DNA from: Bacteroidales bacterium | GTDB lineage: Bacteria; Bacteroidota; Bacteroidia; Bacteroidales; UBA3824 | Assembly: GCA_024401025.1 (NCBI GenBank) | Contig: JAKSLV010000007.1 | Location: 1-50,861, forward strand | Reading direction: 5' to 3' | DNA length: 50,861 nt | In this document: in pieces, positions 1-9,035 of the stretch | Layout of the letters: each line of letters starts with the position of its first letter | How positions within the stretch are numbered: position 1 is the first letter of the stretch | Program-made: the position numbers and the translations under genes | The notes under the pieces: generated by a model | Database searches by the model: none | The model's input: the letters and a program-made list of their open reading frames with translations, nothing else | Told to the model about the DNA's origin: nothing

Positions 1-936
1 GAGGCCTCGCTAAAGGGCATCGACACGCACGGTCTTGCTTTGTTTCCGCATTATGTGGAGGGTTTCCAGAAGGGGCGCATCAACAGGAGGCCTCAGTTCA
101 GGATCATCAAGGACAATGGCGCCACCAAGCTGATGGACGCCGACGGCGCCGTGGGTCACCATGCCGGAATGTTCGCGATGGATTTCTGCATCGACATGGC
201 ATCTAAGGTGGGCACTGGTACCGTGGCTGTTAGAAACTCGTCGCACTTCGGTGCGGCAAGCTATTTTACCGAGTATGCGGCCAAGCACGGAATGATAGGT
301 TTCGCATTCACCAACACCAACTCGCTGGTGAAGGCATACAATGCTGTGGAGCCTTATTTCGGCACCAATCCGATATGTTTCTCGTGTCCGATAGAAGGGG
401 AGGAGCCACTAAATCTGGATATGGCCACTTCGGTAATAAGCTGGAACTATGTGCGCAACCACAAGGGAACTAAAGAACCGCTTGAGGATGGCGTGGCCTA
501 CGATGCCGAGGGCAAGATTACCACTGATCCTTTTGCCGCCAAGTGCGTGCGCCCGATAGGCGACTACAAGGGCTTCGGCCTTGGCATGATGGTGGAGATT
601 CTCTGCAGCGTGCTTACAGGCAGCGATTTCGGCCATGACCTGATGCCTATGTTCGGATCCGATATGAGCAAGAAACGCGGCATCAGCCACTGTTTCCAGG
701 CTATCGACATACGCAAGTTCACCAACTTGAAGAATTTCAGCGCCAGGATGAAGGAGCTCTGCCACATCATCCGCAGCATGAGGCCCCTAGAGGGCAAGGA
801 GGTGATGGTGCCCGGCGATCCCGAGAAGCGCACCATGAAGGAGCGGCTCGCCAACGGTATCCCTATGGTGGACAATGTTTGGCAGGAGTTTCTCGATATC
901 ACCAAGGATTTTGAGGGCGCGCTTATCCAGAAGTAA
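1..936 (+). CDS. Malate/L-lactate dehydrogenase family oxidoreductase, 5'-truncated by window edge
   Basis: The frame is open from base 1 and encodes the last 311 residues of a protein of the Ldh_2 family (malate/L-lactate/ureidoglycolate dehydrogenases, usually about 350 aa), so roughly 40 N-terminal residues lie outside the window. The read begins with GIDTHG, followed by YVEGFQKGRIN, which matches the family's G(V/I)D(S/T)HG...GRIN substrate/cofactor region. NSSHFGAASYF, NTNSLV and GDYKGFGLGMMVEIL are further family hallmarks. By homology it is a soluble NAD(P)-dependent enzyme that interconverts a 2-hydroxy acid and a 2-oxo acid; the sequence does not fix the substrate. An ATG at base 40 lies inside the conserved region and is not the start. 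A strong terminator follows 34 bp after the stop codon. Confidence 0.9.
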   Translation, partial: EASLKGIDTHGLALFPHYVEGFQKGRINRRPQFRIIKDNGATKLMDADGAVGHHAGMFAMDFCIDMASKVGTGTVAVRNSSHFGAASYFTEYAAKHGMIGFAFTNTNSLVKAYNAVEPYFGTNPICFSCPIEGEEPLNLDMATSVISWNYVRNHKGTKEPLEDGVAYDAEGKITTDPFAAKCVRPIGDYKGFGLGMMVEILCSVLTGSDFGHDLMPMFGSDMSKKRGISHCFQAIDIRKFTNLKNFSARMKELCHIIRSMRPLEGKEVMVPGDPEKRTMKERLANGIPMVDNVWQEFLDITKDFEGALIQK

Positions 937-970
937 TCAATTAGCACACAAACAATAGAAAATAACCTCC

Positions 971-1014
971 GCACTCTGTGGCTTTGGCAACTTAGCCGCA
1001 GGGTGCTTTTTTTT
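971..1014 (+). terminator. Rho-independent terminator of the dehydrogenase gene
   Basis: A 13-bp stem (971-983 with 994-1006, containing two G-U pairs) with a 10-nt loop is followed directly by eight T residues. It ends 13 bp before the ATG of the next gene, so that gene would need read-through or a promoter I cannot see. Confidence 0.85.
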
Positions 1015-1026
1015 ATTTCCTTGATT

Positions 1027-2064
1027 ATGAGAAGATTGTTTTTGGTTTTTGTTTTGATATTTGATATCTGTGTATGTTTTGGTCAGAATCCGGAACCAGG
1101 CCTTGACTCATATCTGGCCAATCAGAGATCCAAAATCTATAAATCTCTGATGGATAGGCGTATCAATGGGCAAGTATGGGGACCTTGGGGATATTCTGAT
1201 TATTATATCAGCGACTATATGATTAAGTATGGACCATTCTCATGGGAGGACCTTTTGGATTCCAATATTGAGGCGAGGATATTGCAACTGCTTCGCAATC
1301 AATATTATGATGGTGAAAAGGAGCGCATCATTCAGGTTTGTATTAGCTCTGGCAAGGACACTTTGAGTCTGAGAAAAAACTTGAGCGAGATTTTGGATAA
1401 TGACGACAATCTGTTTTTTAATCCGCAGGGAGTAATCTCTCTGGCTTCGTATTCCAACAATTCTGAAATCAGGCGGACTTTGAGGTCGTGCCTTTACGAT
1501 TCCCGTTATGCCAAGCATCGCAATCTGATTATCAAGTCATTGTGCCGTATGGGCTGTGGAGAGTACGTGGATTTGCATAAAGTTGAAGAAGCCACTATTT
1601 CGTCGTGTTTCAATAGAAAAATGTTGCTCTTTCTCAGTGATGAGATTTTGAAATATGATAAAACGGTCACAACTTTTGTTGGAAATACTATGATGACACC
1701 TCCTATATGCGGCCGTGATGAGGATGAATGTCCACCTGTTGATTTTGGATATATGAGACATTATGCTGGATATATGTCTCGTTCTCCTTTGGACGGGGAT
1801 TGTATGACGAAAGAATTGGATTATTATTATGTCAATGATTGTTTTGGAGTGGAAGAACAATGGCGATTTATAGTTGATTTCCTATTGTTTAATATTGAAA
1901 ATAAGTCTTTGCACGCTATTGTTTCTGATTACGAAAATCATAAAACAGAAGTACTTACCAAATCTCAGTTGAAGAAAGTGTCCAAATGGATTAAGTCCAA
2001 TATCGACAACATACAGCCCAATAAGAAAAACTGGCCATATTCCCCGTATAGTGAAATATGGTAG
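1027..2064 (+). CDS. Secreted hypothetical protein, A+T-rich orphan
   Basis: The predicted product has 345 aa. It begins MRRLFLVFVLIFDICVCFGQ, a convincing signal peptide probably cleaved near residue 20, so an exported (periplasmic or surface) location is inferred. I do not recognise the mature part. It is rich in Tyr, Asn, Asp and Cys, and a central stretch (about residues 130-185) has helical pairs that could be HEAT-like, which is a weak impression. I chose the ATG at 1027; a GTG at 1003 in frame lies inside the upstream terminator stem and would spoil the signal peptide. Codon use is much more A/T-ending than in both neighbours, suggesting recent acquisition or weak selection. No clear promoter is visible between the terminator and the ATG. 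Confidence 0.7.
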   Translation: MRRLFLVFVLIFDICVCFGQNPEPGLDSYLANQRSKIYKSLMDRRINGQVWGPWGYSDYYISDYMIKYGPFSWEDLLDSNIEARILQLLRNQYYDGEKERIIQVCISSGKDTLSLRKNLSEILDNDDNLFFNPQGVISLASYSNNSEIRRTLRSCLYDSRYAKHRNLIIKSLCRMGCGEYVDLHKVEEATISSCFNRKMLLFLSDEILKYDKTVTTFVGNTMMTPPICGRDEDECPPVDFGYMRHYAGYMSRSPLDGDCMTKELDYYYVNDCFGVEEQWRFIVDFLLFNIENKSLHAIVSDYENHKTEVLTKSQLKKVSKWIKSNIDNIQPNKKNWPYSPYSEIW

Positions 2065-2149
2065 AAGAAATGTTGAGTTTTGGTCGAAATCCAGGTAGTT
2101 TTAAATTAGGGATAAGGGATGAAACATTTGTGTTTCTAGGTCTACTAAA

Positions 2150-2175
2150 TTTGTCGCAAAAAATTATTACCTTTG
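2150..2175 (+). promoter_or_regulatory. Bacteroidota-type promoter for the CapA-family gene
   Basis: The -7 element TAccTTTG lies at 2168-2175, 29 bp before the ATG. A TTTG at 2150-2153 is the nearest -33 candidate, but its 14-bp spacing is shorter than usual, so only the -7 box is convincing. Confidence 0.6.
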
Positions 2176-2204
2176 CAACGAATACACAAATCCTAATTTA
2201 AATT

Positions 2205-3353
2205 ATGAAAAAACTATCTGTAAAAGCACTATCATTGCTGCTGTGCGGTGTGATGTGCGCTTGTGGAAGCTCTTCCACCAAGGCTCAGGAGCCGGTTGCA
2301 GGCGGTCAGGAGGCTGATACAGCAGCATCAGCAGTATCAGCAGCATCAGAAACACCTGCCAAAACCAGACAAGTATCCATGGTGTTTACCGGCGATGTGA
2401 TGATGGGAACCAATTTCCCAAACAACTCCAATGTTACAAAGGATGGCGGCAAGAGCCTCTTCCAGGACTGCAAGGAGATTATGAAGGCCGCCGACCTATG
2501 CCTGATAAACCTTGAGGGCGCCTGCTACGACGGCCCAAACAGCGACTGCGCAAAGCGCTACACCCCGGGCAGCACCACCTGCTACATTTTCCGCATGCCT
2601 GCCGACCACGTGCAGAATCTTGTGGATGCTGGTGTGGACGCCTGCAACTTTGCCAACAACCACAGCAATGATTTCGGCATGAATGGACGAAAGGGCACGA
2701 TAAAGAACGTGCGTGATGCCGGAATGGAGATTACCGGAATCAAGGGGCTCTGCGAGGGCGCTTACATTGAGCGCAACGGCCTCAGGATTGGCATTGTTAC
2801 TTTTGCGGCTTCGTGCTCGGGCACCAACAATGTGAACGACTACGACGAGGTGCGCGCCCTGGTGAAGAAATACCGCGACAGCAGCGACCTGCTTGTTGTG
2901 GGATTCCATGCCGGCGGCGAGGGCAGCAAGTTTCAGCACGTTACCAAGCAGAGGGAGTTCTGTTTTGGCGAAAACCGCGGCAATGTGATGGAGTTTGCCC
3001 ATATCTGCATCGATAATGGCGCCGATATCGTGGTGGGTCACGGTCCTCATGTGCCACGTGCCGTGGAGAATTACAAGGGACACTTAATTGCTTACAGCTT
3101 AGGCAATTTTGCCTGTCCATATATGGTAAACCTTCTGGGTCCGGGAGGTCAGGCTCCGCTGCTTGAGGTGGTATTGAACGAGGATGGCTCTTTTGCATCG
3201 GGCAGGATACATTCTTACCTTCAGAAGGTGGGTGTAGGTCCCCGCACCGACGATACAAAAACCGTTGTTAAGAATATGAAGGCTCTCACCAAGGCCGATT
3301 TCCCAAACACTCCTCTCGAGATTACCGACGAGGGCGAGATCCTTTTCAAGTAA
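2205..3353 (+). CDS. CapA-family (PGA_cap) metallophosphatase-like lipoprotein
   Basis: The product has 382 aa. The N-terminus (MKKLSVKALSLLLCGVMCAC) is a lipoprotein-type signal with Cys20 as the likely lipidated residue, followed by a Ser/Ala/Glu-rich linker to about residue 60. The rest matches the CapA/PgsA family, a calcineurin-like fold named after poly-gamma-glutamate capsule synthesis: FTGDVMMG near residue 66, LINLEG, FANNHSNDFG, VGFHAGGEG, and GADIVVGHGPHVPRAVENYKGHLIAYSLGNF. These carry the metal-coordinating Asp, Asn and His positions. In Bacteroidota such proteins often occur without pgs genes, and none are present here, so capsule synthesis is not implied; phosphodiesterase or hydrolase action on envelope material is an inference. 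The stop codon abuts the stop codon of the convergent U32 gene with no base between. Confidence 0.88.
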   Translation: MKKLSVKALSLLLCGVMCACGSSSTKAQEPVAGGQEADTAASAVSAASETPAKTRQVSMVFTGDVMMGTNFPNNSNVTKDGGKSLFQDCKEIMKAADLCLINLEGACYDGPNSDCAKRYTPGSTTCYIFRMPADHVQNLVDAGVDACNFANNHSNDFGMNGRKGTIKNVRDAGMEITGIKGLCEGAYIERNGLRIGIVTFAASCSGTNNVNDYDEVRALVKKYRDSSDLLVVGFHAGGEGSKFQHVTKQREFCFGENRGNVMEFAHICIDNGADIVVGHGPHVPRAVENYKGHLIAYSLGNFACPYMVNLLGPGGQAPLLEVVLNEDGSFASGRIHSYLQKVGVGPRTDDTKTVVKNMKALTKADFPNTPLEITDEGEILFK

Positions 3354-5162
3354 TTATTTCCTTGCAAAGATCTGCATCTTGCAGTCCTTGCAGTTGAACA
3401 CCAGGTCGAAATCCTGATATGCCCCGTGAAGAATGTATCTCTTTGAGTTCCAGTCTTCAGGGGCTTTTTTTGTGCCGTTTTTCAGGCAGTAGCCCATCTC
3501 GCGGCGTATGCAGTATTTGGTGGTCATCACCTCCTTGCCCTTGGTGTTGCCCAGCAGCTCGAAGGCGGGTTCCGTGATGTGGCATCCGTGCTCCTCGTAG
3601 AACTGACGTGCAAGCTGGTTGGCCACGTTTAGTCTGTAGTTACCCTCGGCTTCAGGGTATTTTACGCTGGCCGATGGGGTAGGGTGGCCCTTGGGCGCAA
3701 AATGGGCAATCCTTTTTTTCTCGTGGGCGTCTAGGGCGTTTCGGCGGAATTCGTTGGCCACCGAGTTTGGCACAAACGGAACCTCGCTGCCTTGTGTCTC
3801 CAGGCTGTTCATCAGGAATTTGTCGCCGCATTTCATCATTGCGGCCTTCAGGTTCGAGAGCGCTTTTTCCTGATTCTGCGCCATATCTGTAACCTCTATC
3901 GTGGCGGATGATGTTATGAGGTCCTCGTCGGTGATTTTTATCTCTAGCTGATGCGCGCTCATTGTCAAAACCGCGTCTATCCTTATCTTGCGTGTGGTTT
4001 TGGTGTGCTCTATCTTCTTCTGGAATATCGTGTCGAGGTTTCTGTATAGCACTGTTCCCGGCTTCAGGCTTGGCTCCGTGATGGCTGTAAACGAGTTGTT
4101 GCCGAGCGATTTTTCTATCCTGAATCCGAAGAGGCTGCCGTTTTGCAGGTAGCAGAGGCCGTCGCCATTGCTGATGCTCTCGCTGCTTTGTATGGATATG
4201 GTGTTGCCCTTTCGGGATGTAAGTTTGCCAATTTCCTCGCCCATTGATTTGGGGCTGGCGAAGTTGGCCATCTTGCCGGGCGCAGGCATCAGGAAATACT
4301 CCGTGAATCCGCGGTTGAAGACCTTGTGGATGTTTGGCTCGTAGTCGTACAGGCATATACCCGACGAGTTTCTGGCCTTGCCTTCCGATATGCTGTCGAT
4401 TATCCTGCGGTAATATGCGGTAACGTTGGCCACGTAGCTCTGGTCTTTCAGGCGGCCTTCTATCTTTAGCGAATCCACCCCGGCATCCATCATCTGTCCT
4501 ATTTTGTTGAACGCTCCAAAATCCCTGAGCGACAATAAATATGACTCATCTATCAGAACCTTTTTATCAGCATTCAGCAACGAGTATTTCATGCGGCAGG
4601 CCTGTGCGCACTCGCCCCTGTTGGCCGATCTGCCGCCCAGCTGCGCGCTCATGTAGCATTGTCCGCTGAAACTTACGCACAGCGCTCCGTGCACAAAACA
4701 TTCTATCTCTGCCCTGATGCTTTGGCGTACGCTGCGGATGTGTTCCAGACTGCTTTCCCTTGCAAGCACAATCCTCTTGAAACCAAGCTGATCCATAAAC
4801 TTTATTCGCTCCATGTCGTAGTTGTGGGTTTGGGTGCTTGCGTGCAGCTCTATGGGCGGAATGTCCATTTTCAGGATTCCCATGTCCTGCACTATCAATG
4901 CGTCCACGCCTATGTTGTAGAGTTTGGATATCAGTTTTCGGGCTGGCTCTATCTCGTTGTCGTATAGGATTGTATTTAGCGTTACGTAAACCTTGGCTCC
5001 ATATAGGTGAGCGTGGCGGCACAGCTTCTCTATGTCGTCCACGGAGTTGGCGGCGGCTTTTCTGGCACCGAAATCGCTTGCGCCAATGTAGACGGCATCG
5101 GCCCCCGAATTTATGGCCAGTATTCCCGTTTCAAGGTTTTTGGCTGGTGATAGTAGTTCCAT
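3354..5162 (-). CDS. U32-family protein (collagenase-like; RlhA/TrhP-type RNA hydroxylation candidate)
   Basis: The product has 602 aa. MELLSPAKNLETGILAINSGADAVYIG opens a TIM-barrel-like U32 domain. ECFVHGALCVSFSGQCYMS and RSANRGECAQACRMKY (about residues 155-195) form the U32 signature with its conserved cysteines. The C-terminal part has CIRREMGYC and CKDCKMQ, further Cys pairs that could bind iron-sulfur. Length and the long C-terminal extension resemble RlhA (YdcP), which acts in 23S rRNA 5-hydroxycytidine formation, more than the shorter TrhP (YegQ), needed for tRNA 5-hydroxyuridine; older annotations call these collagenases or peptidases. I cannot decide the RNA target. The ATG follows the TAA of the upstream minus-strand SpoIIE gene with no gap, which suggests translational coupling, although a functional link is not obvious. 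Confidence 0.85.
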   Translation of the reverse strand: MELLSPAKNLETGILAINSGADAVYIGASDFGARKAAANSVDDIEKLCRHAHLYGAKVYVTLNTILYDNEIEPARKLISKLYNIGVDALIVQDMGILKMDIPPIELHASTQTHNYDMERIKFMDQLGFKRIVLARESSLEHIRSVRQSIRAEIECFVHGALCVSFSGQCYMSAQLGGRSANRGECAQACRMKYSLLNADKKVLIDESYLLSLRDFGAFNKIGQMMDAGVDSLKIEGRLKDQSYVANVTAYYRRIIDSISEGKARNSSGICLYDYEPNIHKVFNRGFTEYFLMPAPGKMANFASPKSMGEEIGKLTSRKGNTISIQSSESISNGDGLCYLQNGSLFGFRIEKSLGNNSFTAITEPSLKPGTVLYRNLDTIFQKKIEHTKTTRKIRIDAVLTMSAHQLEIKITDEDLITSSATIEVTDMAQNQEKALSNLKAAMMKCGDKFLMNSLETQGSEVPFVPNSVANEFRRNALDAHEKKRIAHFAPKGHPTPSASVKYPEAEGNYRLNVANQLARQFYEEHGCHITEPAFELLGNTKGKEVMTTKYCIRREMGYCLKNGTKKAPEDWNSKRYILHGAYQDFDLVFNCKDCKMQIFARK

Positions 5163-8100
5163 TTATTTCTTGATATTAAAGCCCAGTACAGAAATGTCGT
5201 CGCGCTGTCCTGCGTCACCCATGAAGATGGTGATGTCGGAAACAATGCGTTTCCCCACCTCTGAGATTGCGGTTTGCTGGTTTTTGGTGAGTATGTTCAT
5301 GAATCTGGGCGATCCGTATCTTATGCGTTTGTCGTTGCACTGGTCTATGATGCCGTCGCTGAATTGTATTATCCTGTCGGCATATTCTATGACGAGCTCT
5401 TCCTGCTCGAAGGGTTTCTTGTTGAAAACCTCGCCGTTGATTCCGGTTTGCCTGCGGCTGCCTTTTAGTTTCAGCAGAGTGTTGTCGGCCATCTTGTGGA
5501 TGTATATCGTGCTGTCTGATCCCGCAAATGTAAGTTTTACGTTGTCGGGATTTTTGTCGAACTTGCAGATACTCAGCGCTATGCCATCGGTGCTCTGAAT
5601 GCGTTTCAGGTCCAGCATCTCCAAAAGCTGATTCTGAAGCTGCTCCAGAATATCCTTTGGCTCGGTTATCTTTCTCAGGCGGATGGTCTGCGATAGAAGG
5701 TCGTATCCTATGATGCTCATGAAAGCGCCCGGCACACCGTGACCCGTGCAGTCGGCCACAATGGTTAGGAACGATTGGTCGGAGAGTTTCTCCATCATGT
5801 AGAAATCGCCGCTCACGATGTCCTTGGGCCAGTGTATCACAAAGTGGTCTACAAACTCGGCAAACTTCTCGCTGGATGGCAGTATGGAGTTCTGTATACC
5901 GTTGGCGTATCTAAGTGACTGGTTGATAGTGATGTTCTGACGCTTTATCTGCTTGTATCCAATCTCCAGACGCTCGTTGATTATTTTCAGCTGACGGGTC
6001 TGGAACTCCATTTTGTCCTGGTTTCGCTTAAGGTCGGAATACGCTTCCACCAGTTTTTCGGCCTGCTGCATGCCTTCCTTTTCGGCCAGCTTCAGCTGAG
6101 TGATGTTGGTTTCGGTTACAATCCAGTTTTTAACGTCTTTCCCGGCTTCGAAAACCGGGTCAAGATGAGTTTGCGCATATACTCTGTGACCGTTGGGGCC
6201 TATGTGGATGGTCTCGTAGGAGGCGCGTTCCTTGTTGTCCTCGGCATTTTTCAGGATGTGGGCATTGTCGGGGCTTATGGCTTTCTGTATCTCGAAATAG
6301 TTGTTGCCGAAAGTGTTTTTGTATTCCTCGGCGGTGTATCCGTAAATGTTTGTGAACGAGTCGTTTTGCCATTGGAAACTTCCGTCGCCGTTAAGGATCA
6401 TTACCGAGTTGGTGTTTTTGCTGGCCACCAGCGACAGCAGCTTCAGCCTCTCGTTCTGCCTGATGATTTCGTCGTAGCGGTCGCGGGCCAGCTTGTCCAG
6501 ACGCTGATTCTCCTTTTTCAGGTGCTTGATTATCTTGTTTAGCGGTATTATTATTATTACTCCAAATGCCAGCATATAAAGCAGTATGGCCCACCATCTT
6601 AGGTATATCACCTGTTCTACCTCGAAATTGTATACAGCCTCGTTGGATACAATTCCGTAATTGTTGAGGGCCTTTACCCTGAAAGTGTAGTTGCCGGGTT
6701 TCAGCTGTCCGAACTCGTGATAATTCTCGTTGCTGTATGCCGACCATTGTTTGTCGCTGCCTTCCAGTATGTATGAGTATTTTATCTGCTCGCTGTTTTC
6801 GAAACATGACGTGGCATAACTGATTTTCAGCGATTTGATGCCAGATCCCAGATTGTCGCAAGCCTCAGGGCTGCTCTCGTAACTGTGTACATCGCTGTTG
6901 CCGAAATATTTCTCTCCCTTGAAAACCGAAGTGTCGTTCAACGAGATCTCAGTGATGAAAATATTGAAAGGATATTCGCCCGGCTTCTCGTATGGCTTGG
7001 CATTCAGGTTGTGTTTCAGCAGTCCTATGTTGGTGCTCAGGAACAGCAGCGAGTCGCGCAGGAAAACGTTGTTCACTATGTCTACCTTGGTCTGGAAATG
7101 TATTGTATCGAAGCTCTTGTCTTTCCTGTAGGAAATCACGCAGTGCTCGTTGGTGTTTATAAGCACGTCGCCGTTGTCGTTTAGCGGATATATCTCGGTG
7201 GCCTTGTATTGATTGATGAATCTGGTGAAAAGTTCTGATGTGTGCAGTTCTATGTCCTTGGCTATGAAGTTGATGTTCTCAGGAATTTCGGCCCTCCTGA
7301 TGCCTTTCTCATATACGTAGAGATACTTGTCTGTAACATTAAATTTGGTTTGGCGAAGTTCTTGTATTCCAATGTTCTCTCCTAGGTTAACTAAACTGAA
7401 CCTTTCGATGTTTTTGTCCTTGGGCACAATGTAGTAGAGTCCGTTGAAAATTGTTGAAACCCATATAGCGCCGTTGCTGCTTGTCTTTATTGTCCATATC
7501 GGGAAATCTATGCCCCTGATGTTTTTGCAGTTGCTTACCTTAAGGTTGTTGCCCTCTATTGCGTAGTCGGCAGTCATCAGGCCGTCGTATCCGCCAATTA
7601 TCAACTTGCCCGGCAGCAGACTGGATTTCGCTATGCTGTATATCTTGTTGGTGCTTAGCAGTTTGTAGGCGTCGTTGCCCTTTATCTCGTATAATCCGTC
7701 CATGGCGCAGGCCAGCAGATGATTGTCCATCACCTGAAGATTCCAGCAGATAATGTTTTCCTGACTGTTGTGGAAGTTAACTTTCTTGAATATTGTGTTG
7801 GATCCCGACGAGTTGTCGGCGGTGGCGGTGTATACGTCATTGAAAGTGGAGCAGTAGTATTGTCCGTTGAATTTCTCGAAACAGTAGATGTCGCCGCTCA
7901 TTCCCTGTCTTTCAGTGTAATACACTGTGGTGGTGTTTAGCTCTATCTTCACAAGGATAGAGTTTAGCGATGCCCAAAGGTTGTGCTTGGAATCGAAAAA
8001 CATCTTTCTTACATCTTCCAGCGGAAGTCCGCTTCCGTGATTCACGGTTTGGATGTTCTCGCCCTTTTTGTTGAAGATGTAGATTCCCTTGTTGGTGGAT

Positions 8101-8930
8101 ATTGCAATCTTGTTGAGAGTGGCGTCGTATTGGGCGTCGCGTATGTCGCTGTCGTTTAGGTCGTTGCTGGCCAGATTGATGGTTTGCGAATTCGACGCGT
8201 TTATTCTGCCTTTGCCGCGTATCAGCCCCTTGCTGCATGCTATCATCTTTTTTCCGCAGATTAGCGCCACGGTGTCGTTGCAGAGGTCCACAAGTTTTAT
8301 GTTGTCGCCCTTGGCTATTCCGAATTCCTTAAGGTTTATTATCTCGTTTATGGTTTTTCCGTCAAAACAATATCCTCTCAGGTCTTTGGTGAATATTATC
8401 GGAATGGTGTCGCAGCCTACTGACGCAATGATATTGTCAAGATTCTGTTTTTCAACTTTTTGGTAGTTGTATATGTAGATGTGGTTTTTGTCGGTAAGGT
8501 AAATTTTCTTGTTGCCTTCTATCAGGTTGGTTATATAAGTGTTTTTAAGGTCGGTGTTTTCGGTAATGTCGTTGTACACAGCCTTTCCTGTGCTGTCGAA
8601 AGTGTAGAATCCGTGGTCTACGTCGCCGCTTATCAGTAATTTTCCGTTGTTGAATTTAATGTGGTTGATTCCCGATCTGGATGGCGTGGGATAGAAAGTG
8701 TGGCCCTCTGAGTTCAAGATACAAATGCCGTCGGTGGTTCCCAGAGCTATGCATCCGTTTTGGTCTTCGCAGATATCATTTACGAACACCATGCGGCCAA
8801 ACTCGTTTACACCGTATTTTTTTATGTATGATGTTTCCTTGAAGATACCTTGCCCTTGGGCCATGGCGATTCCTTGCATCAGGATTAATGCCACCATAGG
8901 TAATAGTATCTTTTTTAGTGAGTTGAGCAT
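5163..8930 (-). CDS. Sensor SpoIIE-type (PP2C) phosphatase with beta-propeller, Y_Y_Y, TM and PAS domains
   Basis: The product has 1255 aa. A signal peptide (residues 1 to about 24) precedes a long periplasmic part resembling two-component-regulator propellers, then a Y_Y_Y-type domain (KYSYILEGSDKQWSAYSNENYHEF, about 715-770). One membrane helix lies near 777-800, followed by a coiled coil, a PAS domain (about 835-940), a second coiled coil, and a SpoIIE phosphatase domain (about 1020-1255). The phosphatase keeps the PP2C metal residues: SGDF, DCTGHGVPGAFMS, SDGIIDQ and QRDDISVLGF. It should sense an extracytoplasmic ligand and dephosphorylate a cytoplasmic Ser/Thr-phosphorylated partner, typically an anti-sigma-factor antagonist; no such partner is in the window. 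There is no histidine-kinase or HTH output. It lies just downstream of the frr terminator and has no recognisable promoter of its own. Confidence 0.9.
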   Translation of the reverse strand: MLNSLKKILLPMVALILMQGIAMAQGQGIFKETSYIKKYGVNEFGRMVFVNDICEDQNGCIALGTTDGICILNSEGHTFYPTPSRSGINHIKFNNGKLLISGDVDHGFYTFDSTGKAVYNDITENTDLKNTYITNLIEGNKKIYLTDKNHIYIYNYQKVEKQNLDNIIASVGCDTIPIIFTKDLRGYCFDGKTINEIINLKEFGIAKGDNIKLVDLCNDTVALICGKKMIACSKGLIRGKGRINASNSQTINLASNDLNDSDIRDAQYDATLNKIAISTNKGIYIFNKKGENIQTVNHGSGLPLEDVRKMFFDSKHNLWASLNSILVKIELNTTTVYYTERQGMSGDIYCFEKFNGQYYCSTFNDVYTATADNSSGSNTIFKKVNFHNSQENIICWNLQVMDNHLLACAMDGLYEIKGNDAYKLLSTNKIYSIAKSSLLPGKLIIGGYDGLMTADYAIEGNNLKVSNCKNIRGIDFPIWTIKTSSNGAIWVSTIFNGLYYIVPKDKNIERFSLVNLGENIGIQELRQTKFNVTDKYLYVYEKGIRRAEIPENINFIAKDIELHTSELFTRFINQYKATEIYPLNDNGDVLINTNEHCVISYRKDKSFDTIHFQTKVDIVNNVFLRDSLLFLSTNIGLLKHNLNAKPYEKPGEYPFNIFITEISLNDTSVFKGEKYFGNSDVHSYESSPEACDNLGSGIKSLKISYATSCFENSEQIKYSYILEGSDKQWSAYSNENYHEFGQLKPGNYTFRVKALNNYGIVSNEAVYNFEVEQVIYLRWWAILLYMLAFGVIIIIPLNKIIKHLKKENQRLDKLARDRYDEIIRQNERLKLLSLVASKNTNSVMILNGDGSFQWQNDSFTNIYGYTAEEYKNTFGNNYFEIQKAISPDNAHILKNAEDNKERASYETIHIGPNGHRVYAQTHLDPVFEAGKDVKNWIVTETNITQLKLAEKEGMQQAEKLVEAYSDLKRNQDKMEFQTRQLKIINERLEIGYKQIKRQNITINQSLRYANGIQNSILPSSEKFAEFVDHFVIHWPKDIVSGDFYMMEKLSDQSFLTIVADCTGHGVPGAFMSIIGYDLLSQTIRLRKITEPKDILEQLQNQLLEMLDLKRIQSTDGIALSICKFDKNPDNVKLTFAGSDSTIYIHKMADNTLLKLKGSRRQTGINGEVFNKKPFEQEELVIEYADRIIQFSDGIIDQCNDKRIRYGSPRFMNILTKNQQTAISEVGKRIVSDITIFMGDAGQRDDISVLGFNIKK

Positions 8931-8952
8931 TTTTATCTTAAGTAAAAAATCA

Positions 8953-8984
8953 AAAAAGCCTGCAAAAAATCTTACAGGCTTTTT
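8953..8984 (-). terminator. Terminator hairpin between frr and the SpoIIE gene
   Basis: A 10-bp stem pairs 8953-8962 with 8975-8984 (core AGCCTG/CAGGCT), and both arms are flanked by A/T tracts so it could act in both directions. On the minus strand it would end the frr transcript 22 bp before the SpoIIE start codon. Confidence 0.75.
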
Positions 8985-9035
8985 GTATTATTTTCTCGTG
9001 TATTTTGCAGAATCTCTCTCTGCTTTTTTTCAGGA

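Noticed and set aside
2205-3353. Capsule (poly-gamma-glutamate) synthesis locus
   Set aside because: Only the CapA-like protein is present; no capB, capC or ligase genes are nearby.
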